From Portulaca oleracea (lineage: Eukaryota > Streptophyta > Magnoliopsida > Caryophyllales > Portulacaceae), in assembly GCA_029582165.1 (NCBI GenBank), contig CM055875.1:1570001-1634000 (forward strand): a DNA stretch of 64,000 nt, in the 5' to 3' direction. This document shows positions 45,751 through 56,203 of the stretch, in pieces. The position numbers and the translations under genes are program-made. The number at the start of each line of letters is the position of its first letter. The first letter of the stretch is position 1. The notes under the pieces are model-generated. The model saw only the letters and a list, made by a program, of their open reading frames with translations. It did no database searches and had not been told where the DNA came from.

Positions 45751-46929
45751 ATAGGAGCAAAGGAAAATTTACAGTTGCTGCATGATAATGTTGGCTGCTC
45801 CTAAATGTCACTCAGATCTGTCCCTGTGGCATCATTCTAAAGTGTGAGGTGTTTTGTTGTGTTGTGACAGCCTGTTTGTGCTCTGATTTGGACAACTTCA
45901 CTGGTGAGGTTGTATTTCTCTTGCTCTGAAAACTATGGGTCTAGTAATTTTGCTGGGTTGGAGGGATTTTTGTGAGCTGTGAGTATCTTTAGGTGTGTGC
46001 TCAATGCTCAAAACAAGTGGGATTGGGTAGTGACTGTCTTCACCATCTTGCTATGTTGTGGTTTTGTTGTTGCTGCTGCTATACGTATATGTTTGCAAAA
46101 TTGCTGTAATTTGTTCCTGCTGAAGTTGATCTTCTTCCTGGGTTGTGCATCTTTGGTTGTTGCTCTTTGTTTTGTGTAATTGTATTATTGTTGTTGCTGC
46201 TGATTTTCTCTCAAGGTTGTGCATCACTTATTGCAAATCTGTTGTAATTTATTGTTGTTGCGACTGGTCATCATTCTGGATTGTGCATCTATAGTGGTTG
46301 CTTCTTGTCATCATACCAAGCGCTAAATGTGTTTGGTTTGTGCCAAGTTCTCAATCATGTGCAGTAAAAGTTCTCAATATGCCACAACCCAAATTCTCAG
46401 TCATGAAAGTGCAGCATCTGTCACTTGATACATGGCTTCAACTCCAACTCCAGCCTCAAATGCGATCAGTTGTTGGATGTTAAAGACAATCTGCTGGTGC
46501 TGCAAACTATCAAAGGGAGAGACTATCTTTGGTTGACTGATTGGAAGGAAAAGCATTCTTAGTCGGTGGATCAACTTGCAATGGACTTTCATCAAATACC
46601 TATCAAATGTCAGTAGGATGTCGCTAATATTCTTGGTGATATTGGGATTCTCTGTATTTGATTTTCGTTATTATGCTATCTCATGTCAGACTTCTTGTAT
46701 GTTGGCTTTCATTTTGCTATTGGAAAACCTCCTATAATGCTTGCATTGTTCCTTCGGCTTTGCGACTTTATTTTAACAAAAGGGTCTATTGACCGCTAAT
46801 TATCAATAAAAAAAATAGAAAATGTTTACTTTGAAAATTAATTTGTTTATGTGGGTTTTGGTGTTAGTTTTGGTATAGATTGACCTTGGTTGTGTTAGGG
46901 AGGTGAAGGGAAAGGTATTTGACCTTAGC

Positions 46930-46972
46930 ATGTATGTATGTATGTATGTATGTATGTATGTATGTATGTATT
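46930..46972. repeat. (TGTA)n microsatellite
   Basis: About ten TGTA repeats at the end of block B. Confidence 0.95.
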
Positions 46973-47035
46973 TCTTTCTTTTATAGAATATATTTATTTT
47001 TTAGAGAGCAAGAAGCATTTATTTATTTATTTATC

Positions 47036-47095
<60 letters not shown>
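47036..47095. repeat. (TTA)n microsatellite
   Basis: About 20 TTA repeats, preceded by a TTTA run. Confidence 0.95.
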
Positions 47096-47096
<1 letters not shown>

Positions 47097-47218
47097 AGTA
47101 ATATCCTTGATGTATATATTATTTTCTTAAACCATGCTCATTTTGTAATTATTCGTACTAATACATTAACAAAATACATAAAGTTTGAATGCACAATATT
47201 AAAGAAATGTATGTCAAT

Positions 47219-47555
47219 ACATATAACCAATTGACATATTTTAGGTCCCTAAAAAAAATTGACGTATTTAAGGATAAAAATACAACTGATTTAAGAAATA
47301 TTAGTTTAATCATGCTATTGGCTGGATAGATGTTCTATCTCAATTCCAACAATAAATATATTAATTACGTATATCTTTTTGAAAAGAAAATTGATTATTT
47401 ATTAAAAATAAAAATTAATAGTTTGATGGAATTTGCATTGTAATAGATGCATAGATACCTCAAAGATAATTCCATATTATCAATTTCATCGCCTTGAACA
47501 TTTTTTTTTTGAAAATAAAAATGAAAATTAAAGGCAATATTTTACCCTAATTTAC
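47219..47555. repeat. Dispersed repeat, copy without LINE
   Basis: Intact version of the sequence split at 16483-19076. It carries the single ATTTATT (47397-47403) that became duplicated around the LINE in the other copy. Nature of the repeat unknown. Confidence 0.9.
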
Positions 47556-47557
47556 AT

Positions 47558-47714
47558 TATGGGTGTAATTGGTTGGGATGAAATTTCCCATTTTCGGATG
47601 TTTGGTTATTGGAAAATGGAGAAATCCATTTTCCAAGAAAATGATTTTCCCCCATCCCTTTGTAAATTATTTTCTTGACTCAAACATAATGAAAACAATT
47701 TTCCCCTCTCTCCC

Positions 47715-47758
<44 letters not shown>

Positions 47759-48100
47759 TTCTCTCTCTCTCCATCTCTCTCATACACCTGTTTGAATATC
47801 TTCTCTCTCTTTCTCTCTTCCACCACTCTCTCCTGCACCTGTTTTACTCTCTCTCTCTCTCTCTCTCCCCCTCTCCCTCTCCTCCTTTCTCTCTCTCTCT
47901 CACACACACACGCATTTTACTATCTGTCTCCTTATTGTCAAATAGGTGAAAATCGTTATCCAGGAAAATCATTTTCCTTTTGTGCCAAACACTTGAAAAT
48001 ATGAAAGGGCAATTCCTTTTCTAGGAAAATTATTTTTCAAGAAAAACCATTTTCCTAGAAAATCATTTTCCTTTGCACCAAACCATTTTCCAAGAATGCT
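47558..48100. mobile_element. Possible MITE rich in GGAAAAT/ATTTTCC inverted pairs
   Basis: The left end has GGTGTAATTGGTTGG and GGAAAATGGAGAAATCC; the right end is a loose inverted version (GGAAAATGG, TTTGGTGC on the complement). Many short palindromes of the GGAAAATCATTTTCC kind lie near both ends. The centre is a CT-rich microsatellite. No clear target duplication, so the call is tentative. Confidence 0.35.
47715..47915. repeat. (CT)n microsatellite stretches
   Basis: Several CT runs at 47720-47752, 47762-47790 and 47846-47905, the last ending in a CA run. An apparent Ser-Leu frame here is an artefact. Confidence 0.9.
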
Positions 48101-48309
48101 TTCATCAAAATAGACATATTACAATTTACAATTCTATAGTAAGTTATAACATCAATTAATATGCATTAATCTGTTTCAAAAATAAAGTAAGAACAATCAA
48201 TTATAGAGTTTTCCAAGAATGCCCTCTTCAAACTATACATATTACAATTATTACTCTTTATACCCAGAAATATATATACTAGTTTTTAGACCCGTGCGTT
48301 GCACGGGGC

Positions 48310-50480
48310 AAAAATAAAATCACACATTGTTAAAAACATTATAGTGCTTAAACCATATATGGAATTATTGTAACCCTATAAGCATAATTTTCCAATGATT
48401 TTAGTAAAGTACAAAGCTTAAATTAATAGCACATAATCCCATACATAACCATTATAACTACGTTTACTAATCCCATAATATTCTCACAAAATACAATGCC
48501 TAAACAATACAATACCAAACTCCTACAATCAGAATTTTGATAGCAACATTTGATCCTTTGAATAACAATTAATGAACAAAAAACTTCTTATTAGGATAAA
48601 TAATTAAATCACATTAATATCAACATAACTGAGCTAATTTTACGTCCAAACTCGAGAAGAAGCATGTGGCTAATATGAGGAAGTTTATAGGATAATGAAA
48701 ATGAAGCATGGCGATATCTAAGGAAATGTTCAATTAAACGAATTAAAGACATTAAAAGATCACTGATTTTCAAAGTTAGTGTTCTTCTGATACAAATAAC
48801 ATAATATTTTTGTTATAACCAAAAATAGCATAATCTTAATGTATGTTTATTAATATTGAAATAGTTTTGAAGGATAGAAAAAAATTAGATCAATTAATTT
48901 CTTTTCTAACAAATTTCTCTATTAGTTTGTATTATAATTTTATTTGGTATATCTATCCATGCAATTTACATAATATACATAACATACAACTTAATATTTG
49001 TATGGTAGAGAATTGAAACATTATTTCCCTCCTCCATGACCTTTCAATATTTTTTTGATGCAAATGACCTTTCAAATATTATGTATGCAGTAGAAATTAA
49101 TTTAATGTTGATTTCACTAACTTTATACAATAAACCTACAAAATTTTAATACTTTGTACATTTTATTGAGATCGTTATATTACTGTAATACTAACTTCAT
49201 TCTTTAATATTTGTAACTTTTGACTTTTTATGGTATTTGACGCAAGACTTTGACCATCAATTTCTAAATATATATTTTCAAAAAAATTACAAAATAGCAA
49301 TTTCTAAATATATTTTTAGTAATTTCACATGATAGGTCAATTTATAAATATATAATTTGCAGTTAAATTTTGTGATAGTTGATTGCACAATTTTCAAAGT
49401 GATGATGATCACTACCAAGGAATGAAGAGATAATTGAGTTAGAAATATTATTATTTTTGATTTCACTTAATTTTTTTTCCATTGATTTAATTACGTATGA
49501 GACATGCATGGTAACTATGGAAAATAAATGTTAAAAATTATTTTATATTTCGACAAATTTATTTTATAACACTTTTTTTGTGTACGATTACGTTTTATAT
49601 AATTCATTTCTTCAAAGTTTGATTCCAAATACAATATTATGGACAATATTTTTAAAATATTTAAATAGTGATAAAATAAAACTAAGGAAATTATATTAAA
49701 ATGTTATCATTTATGTTATGATCATTTCCAGTATATCCAAATGGTATGTATACATATGTATTACTAATAGTTAAAAAGGTATTGGCTGATGATTAAAAAA
49801 AATAGGTGGTGGTGTGAATGAATGTGATGACAATAATAAGAAAAAAAATTCAATTAGAATGTATATCATTACTGTCAGTATAAGAGTTAAAAATTAAATC
49901 ATAATAAAAGAGGTTAATAATCTTTTTTGAAATTATATCGAGCAACACTCGCAAAGTTATATTCAAAACGTCATAAGAAAACTTAATATCATCATATTAT
50001 TCATATGGTGAAAAGAGCGGTGAAGGCAAAACCTTCAAAATTTATATAAAATTTTAAGTTTTTCTAGTACATATTAATATGGTTAAGAATGTTACCTTTG
50101 AATATTCAAAGCGATACAAACAATATATTCTAAAATATTTAACAACCTGCAACAATATTTAAATATGACATTGAAATCTTCATGTAGCAAACTATCTAAT
50201 ACTCAAGATATAATAGAGGTGCAATGAACTTTGAAAATATATGATATTGAAATATTACCTTCTGAAAAACTATGCATAACTAAAATAATCTATTATGCAC
50301 GTCAAATCAAAATGCCACGTTTCAAACTCCCTGCAAATAAAATGATCGAATTAACTATTTTCTTACTTCTCAACAATTATAGAAACATTGCTCACCTTTC
50401 TCAAATTTAAATGAAAAATAGAGAAGAATAAGAAAAGAATAATTTAAAATAATGTTAAAAGTGATACTAATTCATAAGGA
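48310..50480. other. AT-rich non-coding interior
   Basis: About 2.2 kb, very AT-rich, inside the outer Helitron-like element. No open frame or repeat structure beyond short A and T runs. Confidence 0.5.
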
Positions 50481-50609
50481 AGCATGTATAGCGATTTCCA
50501 ACTTTTGACAATTATGGTAATTACGGTAATTATCGCGATATGTATCGTACACGTGGCATGATCAAATCTCATACGTCGATTTTATTTATTTTCAAATTTT
50601 GAAAAAAGG

Positions 50610-50685
50610 TGAAGCTATGAGACTTGAACTTGCAACCTATCATATAATAAACAAATCCCTAACCATTCAACCATGCATCTTTCAC
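50610..50685 (-). other. tRNA-like sequence inside Helitron-like element
   Basis: On the minus strand TGGTTGAATGGTTAGGG resembles a D-arm/box A, and GGTTGCAAGTTCAAGTC, about 25 bases later, resembles a T-arm/box B. The anticodon arm is not convincing, so it may be a tRNA relic or SINE head. Confidence 0.35.
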
Positions 50686-50759
50686 TAGTTATTTTTGCAA
50701 TATTTTGGTATTGTATACAACATACCTTGGAATTTATGTTTCAAAACCCTTCTGCCTTC

Positions 50760-51076
50760 CGCGATTGATATCTGCCTCCGCTGTTTGACACAACATGACT
50801 TCTCACCGCCGCCGCCGACTAGTTTTCCAGTACCAATTTTCGAACGACCGGATGTTACCAGTGCTAGAGAACAAGGATGTTCTCAAACACCCGCCATGCA
50901 CAGTACAATTTCATTTTTTTTTTCCACAATCAGTTTTGGATGGCGTCGAGGGTAGCAGATCGAGAGTGGCTGGTATCGGGATTGCGTCCGAGCGAGGGAG
51001 ACTTGGCCGCGGGAACATTTCTCGCAGTAGTTTATCTCTGGAAAAAGGTCGCCGAAAACAATGGAGGTCGGTAAGT
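50760..51076 (+). pseudogene. Captured host-gene first exon (putative)
   Basis: A GC-rich island in very AT-rich DNA. From ATG 50940 it encodes MASRVADREWLVSGLRPSEG and continues DLAAGTFLAVVYLWKKVAEN up to AATGGAGGTCG, followed directly by GTAAGTTTG, a textbook plant 5' splice site at 51071. Upstream is a pyrimidine-rich, 5'-UTR-like stretch, and before it a second GC-rich piece (50795-50900). I do not recognise the protein. It looks like a host promoter-proximal exon taken up by the inner Helitron-like element. Only the first about 43 codons are present, so it is not a working gene. Confidence 0.45.
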
Positions 51077-52164
51077 TTGTTTCATTCTTTTTATCCGGTA
51101 TCCATCATAATCTATTAAATATATTAAAATACAAGCTTCTCTGGAAAATCTAAACCTAAAAGAAATAATTTAGAAGGTTTGGTGAATTCCAAAGCAAATT
51201 CCAAACCTACATAATTTATTGTTACATTCATAAATATAATATTAATAAAAATGAAAAAGAAATACCTAAAATTATTCATAAGTTACCAATATTTAATGTA
51301 TACACAATTAGAACATTTTAAATTTTTCAAAAAAGAAAAAAAATACATAAGATCATACATATATAAATTACAAATATCTAATACAAGACTAGAACAATTT
51401 TTACATTTTGTTCATTAATTTACTATTATAATATTATGACCAGAACCTTAGAAATAAAATATAATAATGAGATACTAAAGTAAAATTTCATGAAAAAGCT
51501 ATAAAATTGTTTCGTATTCTTTTTAATAACTATCTTAGAAAATAAAATTTTTGATTGAAACTACTATATATACTTTTAACAATAAAAAAATTCAAATTAT
51601 ATGTAAGCTATCAAACAAGAATAAGAAATTGGAATAAGTATAGATTAAAAAGTTGAACAAGAGGTTAAAATCCACGTAACATATAATGGAAAATAATAAG
51701 AAAATAGAATTGTCACGTAGTTGTTGTCGTAACAGTTTTTTCAAAAAACAAGCATCCTTCAATCCTTCTTAAGTCGAAAAATAAAATTAAACTATTTATC
51801 CATAATCGTTATGGACATTAAATAAAATAAACTCAAATGATAGTTTATCCATAAAAAATAATATTTTTGTAAGATTGAATTAATAATTATTATAAAATTA
51901 CTCTAGAAAATAAATAACGTAAAATTATTGAAATATTATCTGTGCATTACACGGGATATTATAGACTAGCTCATAGTTAACAAACAAGTCCTTGAAAAAA
52001 ATTAATTTTTAATTAATTATACACAATTTTCACAATTTAAAAATCAAAATTAATATTTTTGAGAATAAATAAACTCGACATATGAGATCTGATCATGCCA
52101 TATGTACGGTACACATCGCGGGAATTACTGTAATTACCGTAATTGCCAAAAGTTGGAAATTACC

Positions 52165-52690
52165 TTACCTTTTTGGATTTCATAATAGGCAAAACTATCA
52201 ATATATATATTCAGAAAAGTGTCTGAAACGTTAGAAAGTAAATGGAATGAAATATGCTTTAAAACATAATTAATGTAGGTTTAATACATCAGTTACATAC
52301 ATGCATGTGAGGTCAAAGGAAATGAAATGCATATTGATATAACGTATGAATTTAAGAATACTCATGGTTTGTTTCTTCTTTTTTTTTCTTTTTGAGGGCA
52401 GATGTTTTCATAAAATTCGGGTATGATTCCATTAAAAAAAATTAATAATTAGAGTATGATGAATTAGTTCTTGTAATGCATGTGATGGATTAGTTCTTGT
52501 AAATTAACCAATGCATTTGCAATTTTTATCCTTTTTCTAAAGGCTATTGCATCTCTTGTTGTTAATTCAATTTTTTAACATCCATCTTTATTATATTCTT
52601 TAATTTTATGTTATTATTTATATATGTTTTACATATAGAATTAATAAATTATTTTAATATTCATTCCTACCTACCTACATACATACATAC

Positions 52691-52747
<57 letters not shown>

Positions 52748-53084
52748 GACAGGTAAAAGTAAAAATAATATTTTAGACATCCAATGTAGAATTGCATATA
52801 TTAGATCACATACTTTATTACAAATATTTTAGACATCCAATGTAGAATTGCACATTATTCTACTATTCAATTAATTTTTTATATTATATAAACTATTTCA
52901 GTAAGTATTTATCTTATTAATTAACAAAATATTTTGTATGATATGTAAAAGGTCATTGGATTTGTTTTTTAGTTATATTTTTTAATTAGTTAATGTTATT
53001 TATTGTTGATAGTAACTCATCTTCTTAATTAGTTTGCATAAATTAATTTTAACTAAAAAGAGAAAATGCACAATATATAGTACG
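52165..53084. other. AT-rich non-coding DNA
   Basis: No gene. Contains the GATA microsatellite and two copies of ATATTTTAGACATCCAATG (near 52769 and 52825). Confidence 0.55.
52680..52748. repeat. (CATA)/(GATA)n microsatellite
   Basis: CATACATACATACA leading into about 12 GATA units. Confidence 0.95.
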
Positions 53085-53151
53085 ACAAAAATACCCTCTT
53101 TAAAGTTACATATTTCCATTCTCGCCCTTTGTACCCATAAATATATATATA

Positions 53152-53425
53152 CTAGTACTCAGACCCGTGCGTTGCACGGGACGCAAGTAAACCGTACATA
53201 TTGTTAAAAATATTACCAAGGTAATATTTAAATGAATAAAGAAAAAGACAATAATGCAAAATAAAAAGAATAATTTACTTATTTAAAAGAATAATAAAAA
53301 AAAGAATAGTTCATAAGAAAAAAAAGAAATAAGAGTCATCAATGCAAATATACACATTAATGCACACATTAATATTACATGATTTTTTTTAAAAAAAATT
53401 AAATAGATTCAATTATAAGTTTCCC
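53152..53425 (-). mobile_element. Third Helitron-like 3' end
   Basis: Minus-strand hairpin CCCGTGC-AAC-GCACGGG (53180-53164), then TCTGAGTA and CTAG at 53152-53155, followed by T. Same family as 48279. The rest of the element to the right is short or lost; from 53425 a flank sequence shared with the other copy resumes. Confidence 0.5.
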
Positions 53426-53477
53426 AAAATGCCCTCATTAAAATCCACATATTTCGATTCTCACCCTTTGTACCCAG

Positions 53478-53479
<2 letters not shown>

Positions 53480-53553
<74 letters not shown>
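53480..53553. repeat. (TA)n microsatellite, possible LINE tail
   Basis: A 74-bp TA run directly following the A-run at the 3' end of the minus-strand LINE. Confidence 0.9.
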
Positions 53554-53556
<3 letters not shown>

Positions 53557-56203
53557 TTTAGAAAAGGGTAATACAACAGATAGTAGGGAGTGCTTCTCTC
53601 AAGGGATCTCCCAAGTGCATCCTCACTTACAATAATGGAAAGATCTCTATGAAAACTATAATTAAGATAACAAGGCGAATGCACAGATAACCCAAATTTA
53701 ACCAACCAATCAGCAGCACAATTTTCTTCACGCAAGTTATGGTAGACCTCAACTTCCTCACACTCCCTCATGAATGCTCGGATATCTTTCACTAACGGCG
53801 ATCTCCCAAGGAACCTGGAAAATGCCCATCACCGCATTAACTAGAGTTAGATTATCTCCTTCCAAGACAATCCTTCGGAATCCATTGGAAACAGCATCTC
53901 GAATCCCATTACGCATAGCAACAGCTTCGGCAACTAAGACAGAGGAGTTGTTTAAATTGAAGGCTGCCACACGAAGAACACGACCTTGATCATTTCTGAT
54001 GATGTAACCTCCCCCAGCACAACTAGCACTCCTGGCCCCATCAGAATTGATTTTAATCATTCCCGCGGAAGGTTTAGACTAAGAAACCCATCTCGCACTC
54101 GCTTTAGGAGAAGAGGTTTGTGCTATCACCCCACCTAAGGAATCAGCCAATCTGTCCCTAATTCTCCACTCCGCAGAAGTACGCTTAGCACGCAACAACG
54201 AACTACCAGGAAGAATAGATTGTTGGCTGAAAACCACCAGATTCCTAGACTTCCAAACACTCCACAACAAGGCTACAACTCTATAAATAACAGACTTAGA
54301 AGAATGTCTCAAACACCTGTTGAGAAAAGAATCAAGCGTATCATTGGAGTCCGGGGTAAGTGGAATCCAAGCATGAAGTTTGGCCATATGCCAAACTTCC
54401 TGAGCATAGTCACAATGCAAGAATAAATGTTCCTCACTCTCAAGAGAAGAATTACAAAGAGGACATAAAGTAAGGATGTTCATGCCACGATAAACAAGAT
54501 GAGTTTTAACAAGGAGCGCATGTTGAAACATTTACCAGATGAACACTTTCAACTAAGGTTGGATATTCAACTTCCATATCCACTTAAATTCCCACGTATT
54601 CTGGAAATTAACGCAATTATGAGCTAGCCAAGTGGTAGATTTTGTTGAAAAAGCTCTAGAAGTAGTCAGACCCCAACAAAGGGAGTCATCCATCTGAGTA
54701 AACGAAATTGGGATCGCTTTAATGGAATCCAAAACATCAGGGGTGACCAGAGAACCAAGAAGTTCCTCATTCCATATTTTATCCTCCTTAATGAAATGAG
54801 CCACTCTTAAAGAGGTATCAATACTGGATATATCAGAGCCATGTATTTTTTCCGCGAGGCTCGTTTGACAACACCAATTGTCTAGCCAGAAGTTTATCTG
54901 TTCACCGTTACCAACCTGCCATCGAAGACCTTTCGCAAAGGTATCTCTAACTTTCAGTATAGATTTCCAAGCCCAAGAATCTGTAGTCTTTGGCTTGATC
55001 GAAAAAATATCCTTATTCTTCACATATCTAGCCCGGACTTGGTCAACCCAGAGCCCAGCCCCAAACATCACTCTCCAGAGGAGCTTACACAAGAAGGTCG
55101 TATTTACCGCCTCTGCTTTTCTTAGACCCAAGCCCCCTAAGGCTTTTGGCCTACAAACCTTGTCCCAAGCAACCATAGGTAACCTTTATTAGAGTTTAAA
55201 TCCTTCCAAAAGAAGGCCCTATTTATCAAGTCAATCTGATTCGCAATACTTGTAGGAATCCTAAAGCATTGCAAGACATGGGACGGAATAGATTCCAGAT
55301 GAGACTAGATTAGCATGACCCGACCAACTTTAGAAATGTACTTAGCCTTCCAAGGCTGCAACTTTTCTTGAGCATTAGAAACTAAGTAAGCAAAAGTGTC
55401 CTTAGTCGGCCGCCCCTTAAAAATAGGGCACCCCAAATACTTCCCAATTGCATTTTGTTGACTTATTCCAAAAACACCTGCCACCAAATGTTTCTCACGG
55501 GAGGTGGTATTTTTTGAAAAAATCACGGACGATTTATGAAAATTAACCAACTACCCAGAACTTGTACAAAATTTATTCAAAATAGCATGTAGCCTTTGAC
55601 AGTCATCTTGCTTGGTCCGACAAAAAAGTAAACTATCGTCAGCAAAAAACAGACAAGGAATTTTTTGCTCAGACGGGGTAAGTTTAACACCCATGCCACT
55701 CTTCCTTGGTGATGCAGCATGGGATAGTTCCGTGATGAGTCCTTGCATATAAAGCAGGAAAAGATAAGGAGATAGGGGGTCACCTTACCGAATACCCCTC
55801 GTTGGAAAGAAAAACCCAGTCGATTCCCCATTAATCACTAACGAATAAGAGACCGTAGTCACACATTCCATGACCTAGGTAATCCATTGGTCAGGAAATC
55901 CAAATTTGATCATTACTTCCTTAAGGTAATCCCACTTTATTCTATCATAGGCCTTTTTCATATCTAACTTCAAGGCAACCCAACTTTTCTTTCCCTTCAT
56001 ATTCTGAAATTTATTGAAAATTTCATGAGCAAGGAGGATATTATCATGGATAGAACGACCAGGAATGAAGGCACTCTGCACCTGATGGATCAGTTTGTCC
56101 AACACAGTTCGCAGACGAATAACTAATACTTTTGAGATTATTTTATACAAACTATTACATAGGCTTATTGGCCTAAAATTACTGGTTGTTGTTGGGCTTG
56201 CAA
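53554..56203 (-). pseudogene. LINE ORF2, RT, zinc finger and RNase H half
   Basis: RT landmarks: FRPISLCNSLYKIISKVL, QSAFIPGRSIHDNILLAHE, KLDMKKAYDRIKWDYL, then FFADDSLLFCRT (catalytic FADD, near 55655) and AIGKYLGCPIFKGRPTK. The zinc-finger region CPLCNSSLESEEHLFLHC is near 54478-54430. RNase H shows INSDGARSASCAGGGYIIR, VAEAVAMRNGI and LEGDNLTLVNAV with the D-E-D residues, and a C-terminal LREENCAADWLVKFG. Several frameshifts and stops occur (near 55870, 55550, 55300, 55180, 54540, 54065). It ends in PFLKK, then the A/TA tail. Confidence 0.9.

Larger units (their letters stand above)
44489..46816 (+). mobile_element. Retroposon (probably rearranged LINE) inserted in block B
   Basis: Inserted between AGAAATG (44482-44488) and AGAAAATG (46817-46824), a near-duplicate expected for a target site. 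The right end is TTATCAATAAAAAAAATAG, an A-rich tail after a poly(A)-signal-like AATAAA. The left part contains a frame (about 44480-44854) ending FGVKSGFMRPKKKKKSI, which resembles the linker region of a plant LINE ORF1 but is not diagnostic. No RT remains, so it is either an internally deleted LINE or a retroposed transcript. A hAT MITE sits inside it. Confidence 0.6.
44250..46931 (+). repeat. Duplicated block, interrupted copy (B)
   Basis: 44250-44488 and 46817-46931 match block A at 31050-31375. The 2.3 kb in between is absent from A and is an insertion. Confidence 0.85.
50494..51969 (+). mobile_element. Helitron-like element (inner)
   Basis: The 5' part (50494-50606) matches, inverted, 52160-52050: TTTCCAACTTTTG, ATTACGGTAATTA, CGCGATRTGTA and GGCATGATCA. 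The 3' part has CTGTG-CATTA-CACGG, a hairpin with one T-G pair, then GATATTATAGA and CTAG (51966-51969). Opposite orientation to the outer element and located inside it. It carries a GC-rich exon-like segment. Confidence 0.5.
48279..52160 (-). mobile_element. Helitron-like element (outer)
   Basis: On the minus strand the 3' end has a perfect hairpin CCCGTGC-AAC-GCACGGG (48307-48291), then TCTAAAAA and CTAG, followed by T. This is the Helitron 3' pattern of hairpin plus CTRR inserted at A|T. The proposed 5' end near 52160 (TTTCCAACTTTTGGC) is inferred because the same 112 bp recur, inverted, at the 5' end of the inner element. There is no Rep/helicase, so it would be non-autonomous. Confidence 0.5.

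Noticed and set aside
47569..47949. 126-codon Ser/Leu-rich frame
   Set aside because: Created by a CT microsatellite.
53409..53792. Frame with a long Tyr-Ile repeat tail
   Set aside because: The tail is translation of the TA microsatellite after the LINE; only the first part is real RNase H sequence.
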